From positions 1 to 64,000 of the forward strand of contig CAIQRS010000026.1 of the NCBI GenBank assembly GCA_903874275.1: a stretch of 64,000 nt of DNA, given 5' to 3'. Position 1 is the first letter of the stretch. Every line of letters begins with the position of its first letter. The notes beneath the pieces were generated by a model. It did no database searches and was not told the DNA's origin. It saw only the letters and a program-made list of their open reading frames with translations. Of the stretch, positions 42,956 through 51,802 are shown piece by piece. Position numbers and translations under genes: made by a program. Source of the stretch: an uncultured Anaeromyxobacter sp. (GTDB lineage Bacteria > Myxococcota > Myxococcia > Myxococcales > Anaeromyxobacteraceae).

Positions 42956-44914
42956 ATGGCGAGTCGAGCTCGGCGATCAACAATCGGGAAGTTTCGCGGA
43001 CATGCTGCGGAGGGTCATTTCCGTGGCGTCCTTGTCGCGACCTACAAGAGTCTCGGCTACACCGTTGACCGTGACATAGGGCGACCTCTCGAGGTTATTC
43101 CGGACGCCGTGCTAAAGGCGCGGGATGGTCGGGTGTTGGCTGATTTCATTGTTGCCTATTGGCAGAACTCGGATGATTCCCACAAGAAGATGTATCGCAC
43201 CCTCACCGAGTATCAGGCGCTAACAAGAGCATTTCGCCAGGCCCCCGCACTATTCTCTGACCGGGCGAAAGTGGTGCCTGTGCTGTACGGAACCGGTGGC
43301 GGGTGGAAGGCGTCCGTCCTTCAAACTCTGGAGGAGGTATTCGAAGAAGTATTGTTTCTACCAAAGTTGCTTGGGGACGCTACAGCCGTGCGGATCATCG
43401 ACAGGGCCTACGAGGCCTTCGTGTCCGCTACTGGGGATGACAACGCCCGCACTGACGCCGTCGCCGAGGTCTTCACCAGCAGGCAAAACTGGACTCGCGA
43501 TGAAGAGGCTTTGGCCGAAGTCATCAGCAATTGCTTGGCGTCAAACAAAGCGATTCTAGGGCGCGACCGACACTCCACTCGAAACGCAGCGGCAGTCCCA
43601 ACACCTTTTAGGACGCGCTACCGCCAAGGTCTAAACCCACTGGCATGGTTTTCGGACGAGGAAGTGTTCGCGTGGAGGGCATGGCGAGAGTCCCGGACGA
43701 GGAGAAATAACGAGCAACTGGAGGCGTTTGTCCGAAGAGCCTTCTTCTTCGACCTCGTTCGCGTGGTGAAGGGTACGACAACTATAGGTACCCGTGGCCG
43801 AGCGAAGTCTGAGTTCGTTCCTCGAGCGCCCGAGAGGGATAGCCCAGGAGGCAAAGTGTATGCGCCTGACGAGCCCGACTTTATTAGTTGGGAAGACATC
43901 TCCGCTGAAGAGGCCGTCGCCATCCTGAGGTCGCATAGAGAGTTGGCTGCGGGAGGCAGTCCATTCGAGGGTGGTGCGCAGGACCTAGTGATGGGCAACT
44001 GGACGGGGTTCGCCGACGCTTGGCGGGCTGCGACGCCGAAGCTACTTAGGTCCATCGACGCAGGGTCGAGGGCCGGAGTGCAAGAGGTGCTCAGGTCGGA
44101 TGTGTGGGTGGGCGCCGAGGCCTTTCAACCGTGCGCCCCCGTTTCGATGCCTGTGGCTGCTGTGTGGAGTCTTCTCGCAACAGCTATTGCTACGGCCGAG
44201 GATGATCGGAGAATTATTCGGGATGTGGGCTTCAGGCCCTCTCCCGAGCAACATGGCTCCACTCGAAAGGCGTTGGCGGCTCGTGCCGTTTCCGCTCCCA
44301 AGGGACCCCTCCTAGAACTCCTGAAAGAGCTCAACGCCTTCTTGCGCCTAATATCGGGTCCGGTGTCGTCACTTGAGGGGGCTGAGAATCCGAAACTCTT
44401 GTCCCTTCTAAATGCAGAGTCATGGGTGGGTGCCGTGTACGGCAAGGTGACGTCTAACTCAACTCACAACCCGCTGTGTGTCCCGATGCTGTCGTGGCTG
44501 CGTAACGAGTATCCGCTTGTTGAATGGCAGGGCTGGCCGAAGAAGAGGAGTGTGCGTGTAGCGGACCTGCTTTCGGTGAAGGGCATCGGCGTCGAGTGGC
44601 AATTCGCAGGATTTGGAAGGAACAGGTCAACGCTCTATTTGGCTGAACCCAAGAGCGTGACGAGCAATCATTGGGCCGACAAGTCAAAGGAAACGTTCTC
44701 CCGAGTGCAACTTACCAGAGCCGCGGCTGCGAAATGCCGGGTCACATGCATGATTATTGGCGCACTGGACGGTGATTTTGACACCGAAGCCCTCGGCAAG
44801 TTGGCGGGAGGAGACGGGTACGATCGGGTGCTTCCGGTGACAGCGATTCTGGGTCGTAAGTCAGGTAGTGATCTGCCTCGACATCTGGCTGCGCCAGTGA
44901 GGCGACGCCCATAA
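42956..44914 (+). CDS. Unknown 652-aa protein downstream of dpdA
   Basis: The start follows GTAGGAGAG. The product is soluble and large, with a mixed N-terminal domain (residues 1-130, VIPDAVLKARDGRVLADFIVAYW and SDDSHKKMYRTL) and a C-terminal domain from about 540 (GVEWQFAGFGRNRSTLYLAEPKSVTS). That last segment, with an E-x-K pair, could be part of a PD-(D/E)XK nuclease core, but it is not firm. I do not recognise the family. As the gene just after dpdA, it is a candidate subunit for DNA recognition or restriction in this variant. Base composition resembles dpdA. Its 3' end overlaps the convergent TGT-like gene by 54 bases. Confidence 0.75.
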   Translation: MASRARRSTIGKFRGHAAEGHFRGVLVATYKSLGYTVDRDIGRPLEVIPDAVLKARDGRVLADFIVAYWQNSDDSHKKMYRTLTEYQALTRAFRQAPALFSDRAKVVPVLYGTGGGWKASVLQTLEEVFEEVLFLPKLLGDATAVRIIDRAYEAFVSATGDDNARTDAVAEVFTSRQNWTRDEEALAEVISNCLASNKAILGRDRHSTRNAAAVPTPFRTRYRQGLNPLAWFSDEEVFAWRAWRESRTRRNNEQLEAFVRRAFFFDLVRVVKGTTTIGTRGRAKSEFVPRAPERDSPGGKVYAPDEPDFISWEDISAEEAVAILRSHRELAAGGSPFEGGAQDLVMGNWTGFADAWRAATPKLLRSIDAGSRAGVQEVLRSDVWVGAEAFQPCAPVSMPVAAVWSLLATAIATAEDDRRIIRDVGFRPSPEQHGSTRKALAARAVSAPKGPLLELLKELNAFLRLISGPVSSLEGAENPKLLSLLNAESWVGAVYGKVTSNSTHNPLCVPMLSWLRNEYPLVEWQGWPKKRSVRVADLLSVKGIGVEWQFAGFGRNRSTLYLAEPKSVTSNHWADKSKETFSRVQLTRAAAAKCRVTCMIIGALDGDFDTEALGKLAGGDGYDRVLPVTAILGRKSGSDLPRHLAAPVRRRP

Positions 44915-45781
44915 GAGCCCCGTCGCGGACAGCGGAACTCGAAATGTGCCTACCGAGGCGAGGTTGCGAAGTGCCAAATTGAGACGCTCGGTAGGGCTCG
45001 GGTCACGGTTACGCAAAGAAGTGTTTCCCAACTGTCGACCATCCGCGGCGAACCTCAGGTATGAGCTCGAGTCGGCAGAATCCGCTCCCTCTAAGAATAG
45101 ACGTGAAATCAGGTCCGGCTGCCCCAGGCCAAACAAATGCAACGGGCGCTCCCCGATCTCTTTTCGAACGTCCCGTACGATTTCTAGAACGAGCTGATGA
45201 TTGCGAGCGCGCGGGACTAGCCCGCCAATCGCGAAGCCATCAAAGTGCTCGCCTGCCAAAGCACGAACAGACTCTCTATAGCCGTCGACGTACAGGCCCT
45301 GGACTCCCGCGAAGAGCGGCAAGTCTCTCCGCCTCCGATTCCGCAGTGCCCACAATGAGTTAGCCTGACTCAACGCTACTCGCCGGCTCGCCTCGTTCTT
45401 GTCGAGGCCCGGGGGACAGGGGAAGTCGAGCGTGAAGGCTACGTCGGCGATCCTTTCCTGTAGGTCGAGGACTTCGCGCGGATGGATGCGCCTCGCCTCC
45501 TCACCTTCACGTTCGATTACCAAGACGCCGAGCCCGTCCTCCTCTTCGACTCGCCCTCCAGGCAGCAGGCATGCGAACCCGCCTGAGTCCACGAAGAGTG
45601 GGATTCGAAGGGAAGGAACAGGCCCCTGTGCGTACGGGTAGCTCACCATCGCCGCTTGAGCGAGCAGTGGCAGGTACGGTCGGACTAGCGGGTCGAGAGG
45701 GAAGTGATTCCCGAAGGTCGTCACCGGGATGAAGGCGGGGAACTTGATGGTGCCGGAACGGGTCTTCAGTTCGCGGGTCAT
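44861..45781 (-). CDS. Second, short TGT-superfamily protein
   Basis: The ATG overlaps the SKI2-like helicase stop in ATGA, giving 306 aa. TGT landmarks are present: FPAFIPVTTFG near 14, FVDSGGFACL (Asp 65), TLDFPCPP, GVQGLYVDGYRES, GFAIGGLVPRARN, LFGLGQPDLI, and GADSADSSSYLRFA (candidate nucleophile Asp 237). Both Asp residues are kept. The C-terminal zinc site of normal TGT is missing because the protein ends at residue 306. It may pair with the full-length DpdA, as QTRT1/QTRT2 do in eukaryotes, or act on a separate substrate. It is coupled to the minus-strand helicase. Confidence 0.82.
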   Translation of the reverse strand: MTRELKTRSGTIKFPAFIPVTTFGNHFPLDPLVRPYLPLLAQAAMVSYPYAQGPVPSLRIPLFVDSGGFACLLPGGRVEEEDGLGVLVIEREGEEARRIHPREVLDLQERIADVAFTLDFPCPPGLDKNEASRRVALSQANSLWALRNRRRRDLPLFAGVQGLYVDGYRESVRALAGEHFDGFAIGGLVPRARNHQLVLEIVRDVRKEIGERPLHLFGLGQPDLISRLFLEGADSADSSSYLRFAADGRQLGNTSLRNRDPSPTERLNLALRNLASVGTFRVPLSATGLLWASPHWRSQMSRQITT

Positions 45782-48141
45782 GGGGTAGCCCTCAGTTGGG
45801 ACAACGGTGCCTGCGACGAACCGAACCACCAGCGCTGAAGATCGATTTGCTCGGTCATGGCGGTGACGATGGTCGCGGCGCGAGCGAGTTCCAGGTCGCC
45901 CGACTTCAGGCGGACCGCCATGACGTGCTTGCAGGTGTTCCCCTTCACGAAGTCGGCGCAATCACAGGTGGGGACTGGAGTCATTGTGACGAGGTGAGGC
46001 TCTAGGCCGCCCGAAACCTCGAAGCCAGCACCGCGGCAAACGACCGTGAGCTCGAGGGCACGGCGGAGCCGATACGGATCCACGCCTGCCGGAATGCCTC
46101 CCTTAGCTAGCGTCGCGCCAGGCCCATCTTCCCTAAGCGTGGATGCGGAGTGATCGGGAACCAACGCCTCTGCCGCGGAGATCCACCTGGTGGCGCGGGC
46201 CGGCGAGAGGCCTTGCACCTTTGCAAGGTCTTCAGGGCCCGAGAGCGCGAGATCCTCGATGTGCCTGATGCCAACCGCCACAAGCCGCCTTGCCATCTTG
46301 GGACCGATCCCCGGCACGAATGTGAGTGTCGCCGCTGATTCATCGAGGCCGGCAACGACCATCCGGCGAAGGGCAGTCACTCGGCGCAGGAGGTCCACGA
46401 GGGATTGAGGCGGGGGTTCGGCACCCTTCTGTACCGACCGAACGAGCGCCTCAAAAGCCAGGAGCAACCGGTCGACCGACTCCTGAAGGCGCGCCACCTC
46501 GTACGGATAACAGTCGAGGTCGTCGGCGACCTGGGCCGGATCACCAATGCGAGTGAGACGTCGCAGGACGAGCGCCATCTTGAGACTCGCGAGCGCCCGC
46601 TTGCCACCAACCTGAAGAAGCGACCGAACCTCGGAGTCAGGGAGGCGTAGGAGACGGGATGGCTCAGGCCCGACCAGCCCGGCTACCTCCTCGAGTTCCT
46701 CGAAGTTCACTGGGAGCACAGGCTCGCAGTCGGGGCTAGAGCATGCGACGAAGAGCAAGTCGAAGAAGGTCAGTGGTTGTGCCTCGACGGCTCGCTTGAA
46801 GAGCAGCAACGTGGACGGGGCCAGCAGATGACGTGCCGCGATATGGCCAAGCGGCGTGGCGCGGAGGCGAGGCGCCTTGCCCTCCACCTTCGCGGCCTTC
46901 TCGACGAGCATTCCGGCCTGGAGCATTTCGCCAACCAGTCGACCAACCGAGGGCAGTCGCCTCTGATGAGACGCGAGCGACCGGCCGAACGCCGACTCGA
47001 GCTGAGCGGTTGAGAGGCAGAGCCCACTCGCCACCTCGGCAACCAGTTGCTCCGCGAGTTCGGCTGGCTCGGCAAGGCGCGAGCGAATGGGCTCGAAACG
47101 TCCTTCCTCATAGGCTCGAGGTGGCCTTGCCCACGCGGGTGCAATGAGGACCACCTCTCCTGAATCGTCGAGGCCGGGGCGACCGGCTCGGCCCGCGCGT
47201 TGCCAGACGTTGTTCACCGGGAGGGGCCGGAACTCCTCTCCGTCGAAGGTCTGGAGGTCGTGGAGCACCACCTGGCGGACGGGAAAGTTCACGCCCATTT
47301 CGAGCGTGCTCGTCGCTACGACCGCCTGGATCCTGCCCGAGCGAATCCCCTCTTCAACGATCGCTCGAGCGGGCCTGTCGAGCCCACCATGGTGATGCTC
47401 AGCTCGAATGCCAGCCTCACGGAGGAGGCCCGCTAACTGCTCCGAACGGCGCCGGCTCTGCACGAAGACGAGCGAACGCCCTCCAGCCGTAGCGCACTCT
47501 CCAACGACACCGGCGGTGAGGGCAGGCTTCTCGGCGGCCTTTTTGAAGGTAACGGTCCGCCACCGGAGAGGAACAGGGCGCCAGTCACTTCCGTACTCGA
47601 CGGAGTGCAGCCAGTCGGCGAGCTCGAGGCGGTTGCCAAGGGTGGCAGACAAGCCGAGAACGCGAGCGAAGGGGTTAAGACGCAACATCCGGAGTAGGGC
47701 CCCCTCCAGCCGTGCACCGCGCCGAGGTTCTCCAAGAAGGTGGAGCTCATCTGCCACGATGAGATCGACCTCGGGGATCCAGTGCCACTGAGCACGCCAC
47801 GAACGAGTGCATGCATCCAGTCGCTCGGGGGTCATGATGAGGAGTTGAGCCTCCGCGAAAGACGGAGCCTTGGGCCCAGGTGCCTCCCCAGTGAAGACTC
47901 CAACGACGAAGGGTGCAAAGAGGGCGCGCCAGCGTTCGCCTAGCTCGCTCGCGAGCGCCCGTAGAGGCGCGAGGTAGATGGCTCGACGTCCGCGGGCAAG
48001 CGAATCTCGAATGGCGTGCTCCGCGAGCCAGGTCTTCCCGCTGCCGGTGGGCATCTGAAGGATGCAGTTGAAGCCCGTGGTGAGCAGGCCTGCGGCTAGG
48101 ACCTCTGACTGCGCAGGAGACATTGGTCGGTTGACGATCAT
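45778..48141 (-). CDS. SKI2-like DEAD/H helicase with SWIM zinc finger
   Basis: The minus-strand promoter predicted here favours ATG 48141 (ATGs at 48150 and 48123 are possible), giving about 787 aa. Walker A MPTGSGKT is near 30, DELH near 131, SATLG, and GRAGRPG as motif VI. After the helicase core come a winged-helix-like part, a helix-hairpin-helix (FVPGIGPKMARRLVAVGI and DLAKVQGLSPARA), and a SWIM zinc finger with CDC and CKH. This is Hel308/SKI2 architecture with an extra zinc finger. It is coupled to the short TGT-like gene. It may unwind DNA for modification or restriction. Confidence 0.88.
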   Translation of the reverse strand: MIVNRPMSPAQSEVLAAGLLTTGFNCILQMPTGSGKTWLAEHAIRDSLARGRRAIYLAPLRALASELGERWRALFAPFVVGVFTGEAPGPKAPSFAEAQLLIMTPERLDACTRSWRAQWHWIPEVDLIVADELHLLGEPRRGARLEGALLRMLRLNPFARVLGLSATLGNRLELADWLHSVEYGSDWRPVPLRWRTVTFKKAAEKPALTAGVVGECATAGGRSLVFVQSRRRSEQLAGLLREAGIRAEHHHGGLDRPARAIVEEGIRSGRIQAVVATSTLEMGVNFPVRQVVLHDLQTFDGEEFRPLPVNNVWQRAGRAGRPGLDDSGEVVLIAPAWARPPRAYEEGRFEPIRSRLAEPAELAEQLVAEVASGLCLSTAQLESAFGRSLASHQRRLPSVGRLVGEMLQAGMLVEKAAKVEGKAPRLRATPLGHIAARHLLAPSTLLLFKRAVEAQPLTFFDLLFVACSSPDCEPVLPVNFEELEEVAGLVGPEPSRLLRLPDSEVRSLLQVGGKRALASLKMALVLRRLTRIGDPAQVADDLDCYPYEVARLQESVDRLLLAFEALVRSVQKGAEPPPQSLVDLLRRVTALRRMVVAGLDESAATLTFVPGIGPKMARRLVAVGIRHIEDLALSGPEDLAKVQGLSPARATRWISAAEALVPDHSASTLREDGPGATLAKGGIPAGVDPYRLRRALELTVVCRGAGFEVSGGLEPHLVTMTPVPTCDCADFVKGNTCKHVMAVRLKSGDLELARAATIVTAMTEQIDLQRWWFGSSQAPLSQLRATP

Positions 48142-48178
48142 CCTGCGCATGTGTACAGTCGCCAATACACGAAGTCAA
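48131..48178. promoter_or_regulatory. Overlapping divergent promoters with an inverted repeat
   Basis: Plus: TTGACG (48131-48136), 17 bases, TACAGT (48154-48159), toward the HTH gene. Minus: TTGACT (48178-48173), 17 bases, TACACA (48155-48150), toward the SKI2 helicase. The -10 boxes overlap, as in the VWA/XRE region at 15.5 kb. GTGTA (48151-48155) and TACAC (48166-48170) form an inverted repeat with a 10-base spacer over both promoters, a likely operator for the HTH protein. Confidence 0.62.
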
Positions 48179-48198
48179 ACTATTCAGGATTCGTGAAA

Positions 48199-48795
48199 AT
48201 GGAACAATACGCGAAGTACGCATCGAGCGAATCCAGCGAGAAACTCACGACTTCCGAGAACGTTCGTTACCTTCTCTGGCGTCAACCGGTTGCGCGTGAG
48301 AGGTGGGAGGCCACGACCGCCAACTGGGCAGGGTGTGGCATGGAGCGTGCGCGTGCGCTCCTGCGCGGGACCATGCCGAACCCGGAGGAGCTTGCAAACC
48401 TGGCCGCGGCGGCCAGCGTATCCGAGCCGGACATTGCCTATGGGAGGCTCGCCGACGCCCGAGATATCCTTCTGGAGAATCTCCGCTTCCTCTTTGAAGG
48501 ATTCGAGAAGGGGGCGAAGAAGGAACTGGCGATGCAGGTTGGGGTCCACCCCGGAACGATCTCGGAGTGGCTCTCGGGGCGGCAGCGGCCCACTGGCAAG
48601 AAGCTCGACCGGCTCGCTCGAGCCTTCGGCCTCCGGGACGGGGCGCAACTCTCAACCGAGCCCGTCTTCCTCTCGCTCGACCCCGTTGCTCTTCAGCAAC
48701 GTCGTGCATGGGTCAAGGAACGGATCGACAAGCTCGACGACCGAACCCTCACCGACCTCTTCCCGGCCCTGAAGCGTCTTCTGGAGGACCGGTGA
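48199..48795 (+). CDS. Regulator with two HTH-like domains
   Basis: From ATG 48199 after AGGA the product is 198 aa. The C-terminal half has an XRE-type HTH: KKELAMQVGVHPGTISEWLSGRQRP at about 105-130, with the following helix LDRLARAFGL. The N-terminal half (VRYLLWRQP and MPNPEELANLAAAASVSEPD) also resembles an XRE/lambda-repressor fold. Two such domains in one chain suggest a site that is long or paired. It is divergent from the SKI2 helicase and its stop overlaps the next helicase start, so it probably controls both. Confidence 0.78.
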   Translation: MEQYAKYASSESSEKLTTSENVRYLLWRQPVARERWEATTANWAGCGMERARALLRGTMPNPEELANLAAAASVSEPDIAYGRLADARDILLENLRFLFEGFEKGAKKELAMQVGVHPGTISEWLSGRQRPTGKKLDRLARAFGLRDGAQLSTEPVFLSLDPVALQQRRAWVKERIDKLDDRTLTDLFPALKRLLEDR

Positions 48796-51137
48796 GAAGA
48801 GTTCCGGTCGGACGGTTCGGGTCTTCATCCACGGGGGGTGAGCCCAGCTGGGATTCGTTGGAGCTTCCCGCCCCTTGGGGCAAGGTAGTCTCCATCCTGG
48901 AGGCGGGTCCCTCCCCGCGGGACGTGCAGGCGAAGGCCCTGCGCCGTGGTGGAGTCCTTCGCGACCGCCGGAACCTCATCGTCAGCGCACCCACGAATGG
49001 TGGGAAGACGCTCGTCGGGCTCCTTGTACTTCTGGAAGCAGTGTCGCGAGGGCGGCGGGCGGTGCTCCTCGAACCCCTGCGGGCGCTCGCTCAGGAGAAG
49101 GCTGCGGAGCTGCAAGCCAAGGCTGGCGTTCTGGGAGAGGCACTCGGTGTGCCGGTTCGGGTGTCCATCGCGACAGGTGACTACCGGCTCGAGAGAGAGA
49201 CGTTTCGATCGCCTCCGCCGGGTGGAGAGTTGCTCGTGGCAACACCAGAGCGGTTGGAGGCAATCCTTCGAAACGCTGAACACGATGGCTGGCTCGAGAC
49301 GGTGGACGCCGTCTGCATCGACGAGGCCCACCTTCTCGCCTCCCAACGGCGTGGTCCGGTTCTCGAGTACCTGACGACATCACTGCTCCACCAGCCTGCA
49401 CCCCCGCGCATCGTGCTCGCCTCTGCGACGCTGGGAAGCGCCGATCGACTCAAAGCATGGCTGGATCCCTGCGACGTGGTGGCCTCCGACGTTCAGCGCC
49501 CGCCGATGACACTCGAGGTCTGCTCACTCGAAGGGGAGGAGACGACGGACGCAATGGTCCTGTCCCTGGCGGAGGAGGCGCTCCGAGCGGACGGGAGCAA
49601 CCTTCTCGTCTTCGTCTACCAGACAAGGTCAGCCGAGGCCCTTGCCAAGCGTCTCCGGGAGGGACTTGGCCCGTTAGCAGGCGAGGCAGGGCCGCTCGCG
49701 TACCACTCGCAGATGAGCAGGGAGCAGCGCAGTTCGGTGCAGGAGGCATTCAGGGCCGGTAGGAGCCGTTGTGTCGTGACGACGACGGCACTGGCCCTCG
49801 GCGTGAACCTTCCCGTCACCCACGCCATCGTGAGGGACACCCATTTCCCAGGGGAGGGGCCACTCGCCGCTGCCGAACTGCGTCAGATGGCAGGTAGGGC
49901 AGGGCGCGGGGATCGGGAAGGTCACTCCGTGCTCGTCCTGCATCCGCCTGAGGACCGGAGCGCAGAGGTCTTGGCGGAGCAACTCATCAGCGCATCCTGG
50001 CCAGAGATCCGTTCGCACTTCTTGGCAGCTTCGGGACGCAGCGCTAGCGACCCCGGCGACACAGCCGAGCGGGTGGCTGCCTTTCTGGCTCGTAGAGGCG
50101 AGCGGGGTGCGAGCCTCCAAGAGATCGTCACGTTCTTCGAGCGCTCTCTCGCGGGAACCGACAGCGGGCCCTTGGTCCGCGCGGCAGCAGGATGGTTGCT
50201 GGCCCCAGACAGGCTTCTCGCCTGGAAGGACGAACACGGATTGGTCCAATTGACGGCGCTAGGCCGAGCGGCGACCCAGGCGACCTATCCGCTGCCGGCG
50301 GCAGCCGGATGCGCACGCCTCATCCGCGACCTGCTGGAGCTCGACCCGGAGGACCGTCTGCTAGAGGTCTGGAAGCCACTCGACTCACTCCTGCTCCTCG
50401 ACCTGTCATCCGATCGCGCACCCAAGATTCGGAGGTTCAGCGCAGACCTCGTGGACTCGGTCGACGCGTGGATGGAGGCGAACGCATCTCACGCGCCCGT
50501 TCTCTTCGGTCGCTGGATTCGAGGGGCAGCAGGACACTCGAAAGCGGACGAAGTCCTTGGGTCCCTCGGGGTAGGCGTGGAGGGAGTGGGGTGCGGTCAG
50601 CCACTGAGCGGCGAAGCAGCACGCAAAGCAGCCTACGTGGCGGTCTCTCGGGCCATCGTTCTCTTCGAACTCGGTCGCGGGACGCCGGTGGACAGGCTGG
50701 CGAAGGACTGGAAGCTGGAGGCTTTGGAGGGGAAAGAGGAGCGCTGGCGAGACGACATGCTCTGGCTGGCAACCGGCCTCGCGTCGATTCTTGAAGTCCG
50801 CGCCTTCTATCACCATCTGAAGGAGCACTGCGCCGCGGGGCCGGAGCGAGTTCTTCGCGTGAAGCATCGCCTCAGGGCCTTGCGGCACCAGGTGCTCGAA
50901 CTACGGGAGGTGCTCGAGTACTGCTCGCCTCTGGGTCCCGTGCTGAGGAGCATTAGAAGGATCAATCCAGGAAAGGTCAGGGGGGTGGGGGTCCGAACGA
51001 TCCGGAGGCTTGAAGCAGCTGGAATAAGTTCGCTTGAGTCGCTCGAACGACTAGGCGAAGAAGGCCTGCGGGCGCTGGGAATCGCGAAACCATTCGCGGC
51101 ACAAATCGCCGAGTACGTTCGGCGAAGAGCCACGTAG
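48792..51137 (+). CDS. Second SKI2-like DEAH helicase
   Basis: The GTG start at 48792 overlaps the regulator stop in GTGA, giving 781 aa. Walker A APTNGGKT is at 66-73, DEAH at 177-180, SATLGS follows, then QMAGRAGRG as motif VI. A helix-hairpin-helix-like tail (VRGVGVRTIRRLEAAGISSLESL) ends the chain, as in Hel308-type helicases. It differs from the minus-strand SKI2 helicase in length, spacing and the absent SWIM finger. Two SKI2-like helicases in one modification locus is unusual. Confidence 0.88.
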   Translation: MRRVPVGRFGSSSTGGEPSWDSLELPAPWGKVVSILEAGPSPRDVQAKALRRGGVLRDRRNLIVSAPTNGGKTLVGLLVLLEAVSRGRRAVLLEPLRALAQEKAAELQAKAGVLGEALGVPVRVSIATGDYRLERETFRSPPPGGELLVATPERLEAILRNAEHDGWLETVDAVCIDEAHLLASQRRGPVLEYLTTSLLHQPAPPRIVLASATLGSADRLKAWLDPCDVVASDVQRPPMTLEVCSLEGEETTDAMVLSLAEEALRADGSNLLVFVYQTRSAEALAKRLREGLGPLAGEAGPLAYHSQMSREQRSSVQEAFRAGRSRCVVTTTALALGVNLPVTHAIVRDTHFPGEGPLAAAELRQMAGRAGRGDREGHSVLVLHPPEDRSAEVLAEQLISASWPEIRSHFLAASGRSASDPGDTAERVAAFLARRGERGASLQEIVTFFERSLAGTDSGPLVRAAAGWLLAPDRLLAWKDEHGLVQLTALGRAATQATYPLPAAAGCARLIRDLLELDPEDRLLEVWKPLDSLLLLDLSSDRAPKIRRFSADLVDSVDAWMEANASHAPVLFGRWIRGAAGHSKADEVLGSLGVGVEGVGCGQPLSGEAARKAAYVAVSRAIVLFELGRGTPVDRLAKDWKLEALEGKEERWRDDMLWLATGLASILEVRAFYHHLKEHCAAGPERVLRVKHRLRALRHQVLELREVLEYCSPLGPVLRSIRRINPGKVRGVGVRTIRRLEAAGISSLESLERLGEEGLRALGIAKPFAAQIAEYVRRRAT

Positions 51138-51166
51138 GGGGGACACCAGGCCCAGGAGTGCTGGAT

Positions 51167-51802
51167 CTAGGCGGCTTCGCCCTGGCCTCGAATCCTGGCG
51201 TCAGCCCTAAAGCCAAGGACAGCGCCAGTCAGTGCCACCAAGAAGTTCTCCACGGCCTCATTCATCTCAGTGTACTGGTCCTTCGAGAGTTCCCGCTCGC
51301 CCCCGTCGAGAGCAGCATGCGACACCCGGTTCCTTAGCTTTCGAATAATCGCAGTTTCACTTCCCTCCCGCGCTAGCTGACGCTGGAGTCGTGACGTCGG
51401 CGCGATGCGCAAGAACTCTCGCAAGAGTGCATCAGTCCTTCTCGGTGACTCGGATGGCTGCCCTTCTCGGGCCACCGCATTTTCCGTCAACGCAGCGATG
51501 GCCTCTGACAACTTCTTTGAGATCTCGGCAAGCCCACGAACCGCGTTTGGTGTCTTCTCCTGAATGATCTTGCCCATGCGGTCCTGGAGTTGGCGCCTAA
51601 GGTTGTCGATCTCTTCTATCGTCACGTCCGTCAGCGGCAGGTTGAACTCACGTGCCGCGGCGTACATGGCAGCTTCCCATGCGCGGCCGAGGCGCAGCCC
51701 TGCTTCTGTATAGAAGCCCGCAGTCTCCAGCTTGCCAGCCGCAAGAATCTCGCGCTCGACATCTGGGAAGAATTGGAACTGGTCGACGGATTGAGCGATC
51801 AC
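51167..51802 (-). CDS. HEPN-like protein
   Basis: The 211-aa helical protein ends with a RNRVSHAA motif (Arg 157, Asn 158, His 162), the R-N-x3-H signature of HEPN RNases, and a final amphipathic helix. An N-terminal helical part may bind a partner. Its ATG overlaps the stop of the upstream nuclease gene in ATGA, so they are coupled. HEPN proteins commonly act as RNA-cleaving toxins in defence; here it may be a toxin or an effector linked to the nuclease. Activity is not shown by the sequence alone. Confidence 0.7.
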   Translation of the reverse strand: MIAQSVDQFQFFPDVEREILAAGKLETAGFYTEAGLRLGRAWEAAMYAAAREFNLPLTDVTIEEIDNLRRQLQDRMGKIIQEKTPNAVRGLAEISKKLSEAIAALTENAVAREGQPSESPRRTDALLREFLRIAPTSRLQRQLAREGSETAIIRKLRNRVSHAALDGGERELSKDQYTEMNEAVENFLVALTGAVLGFRADARIRGQGEAA

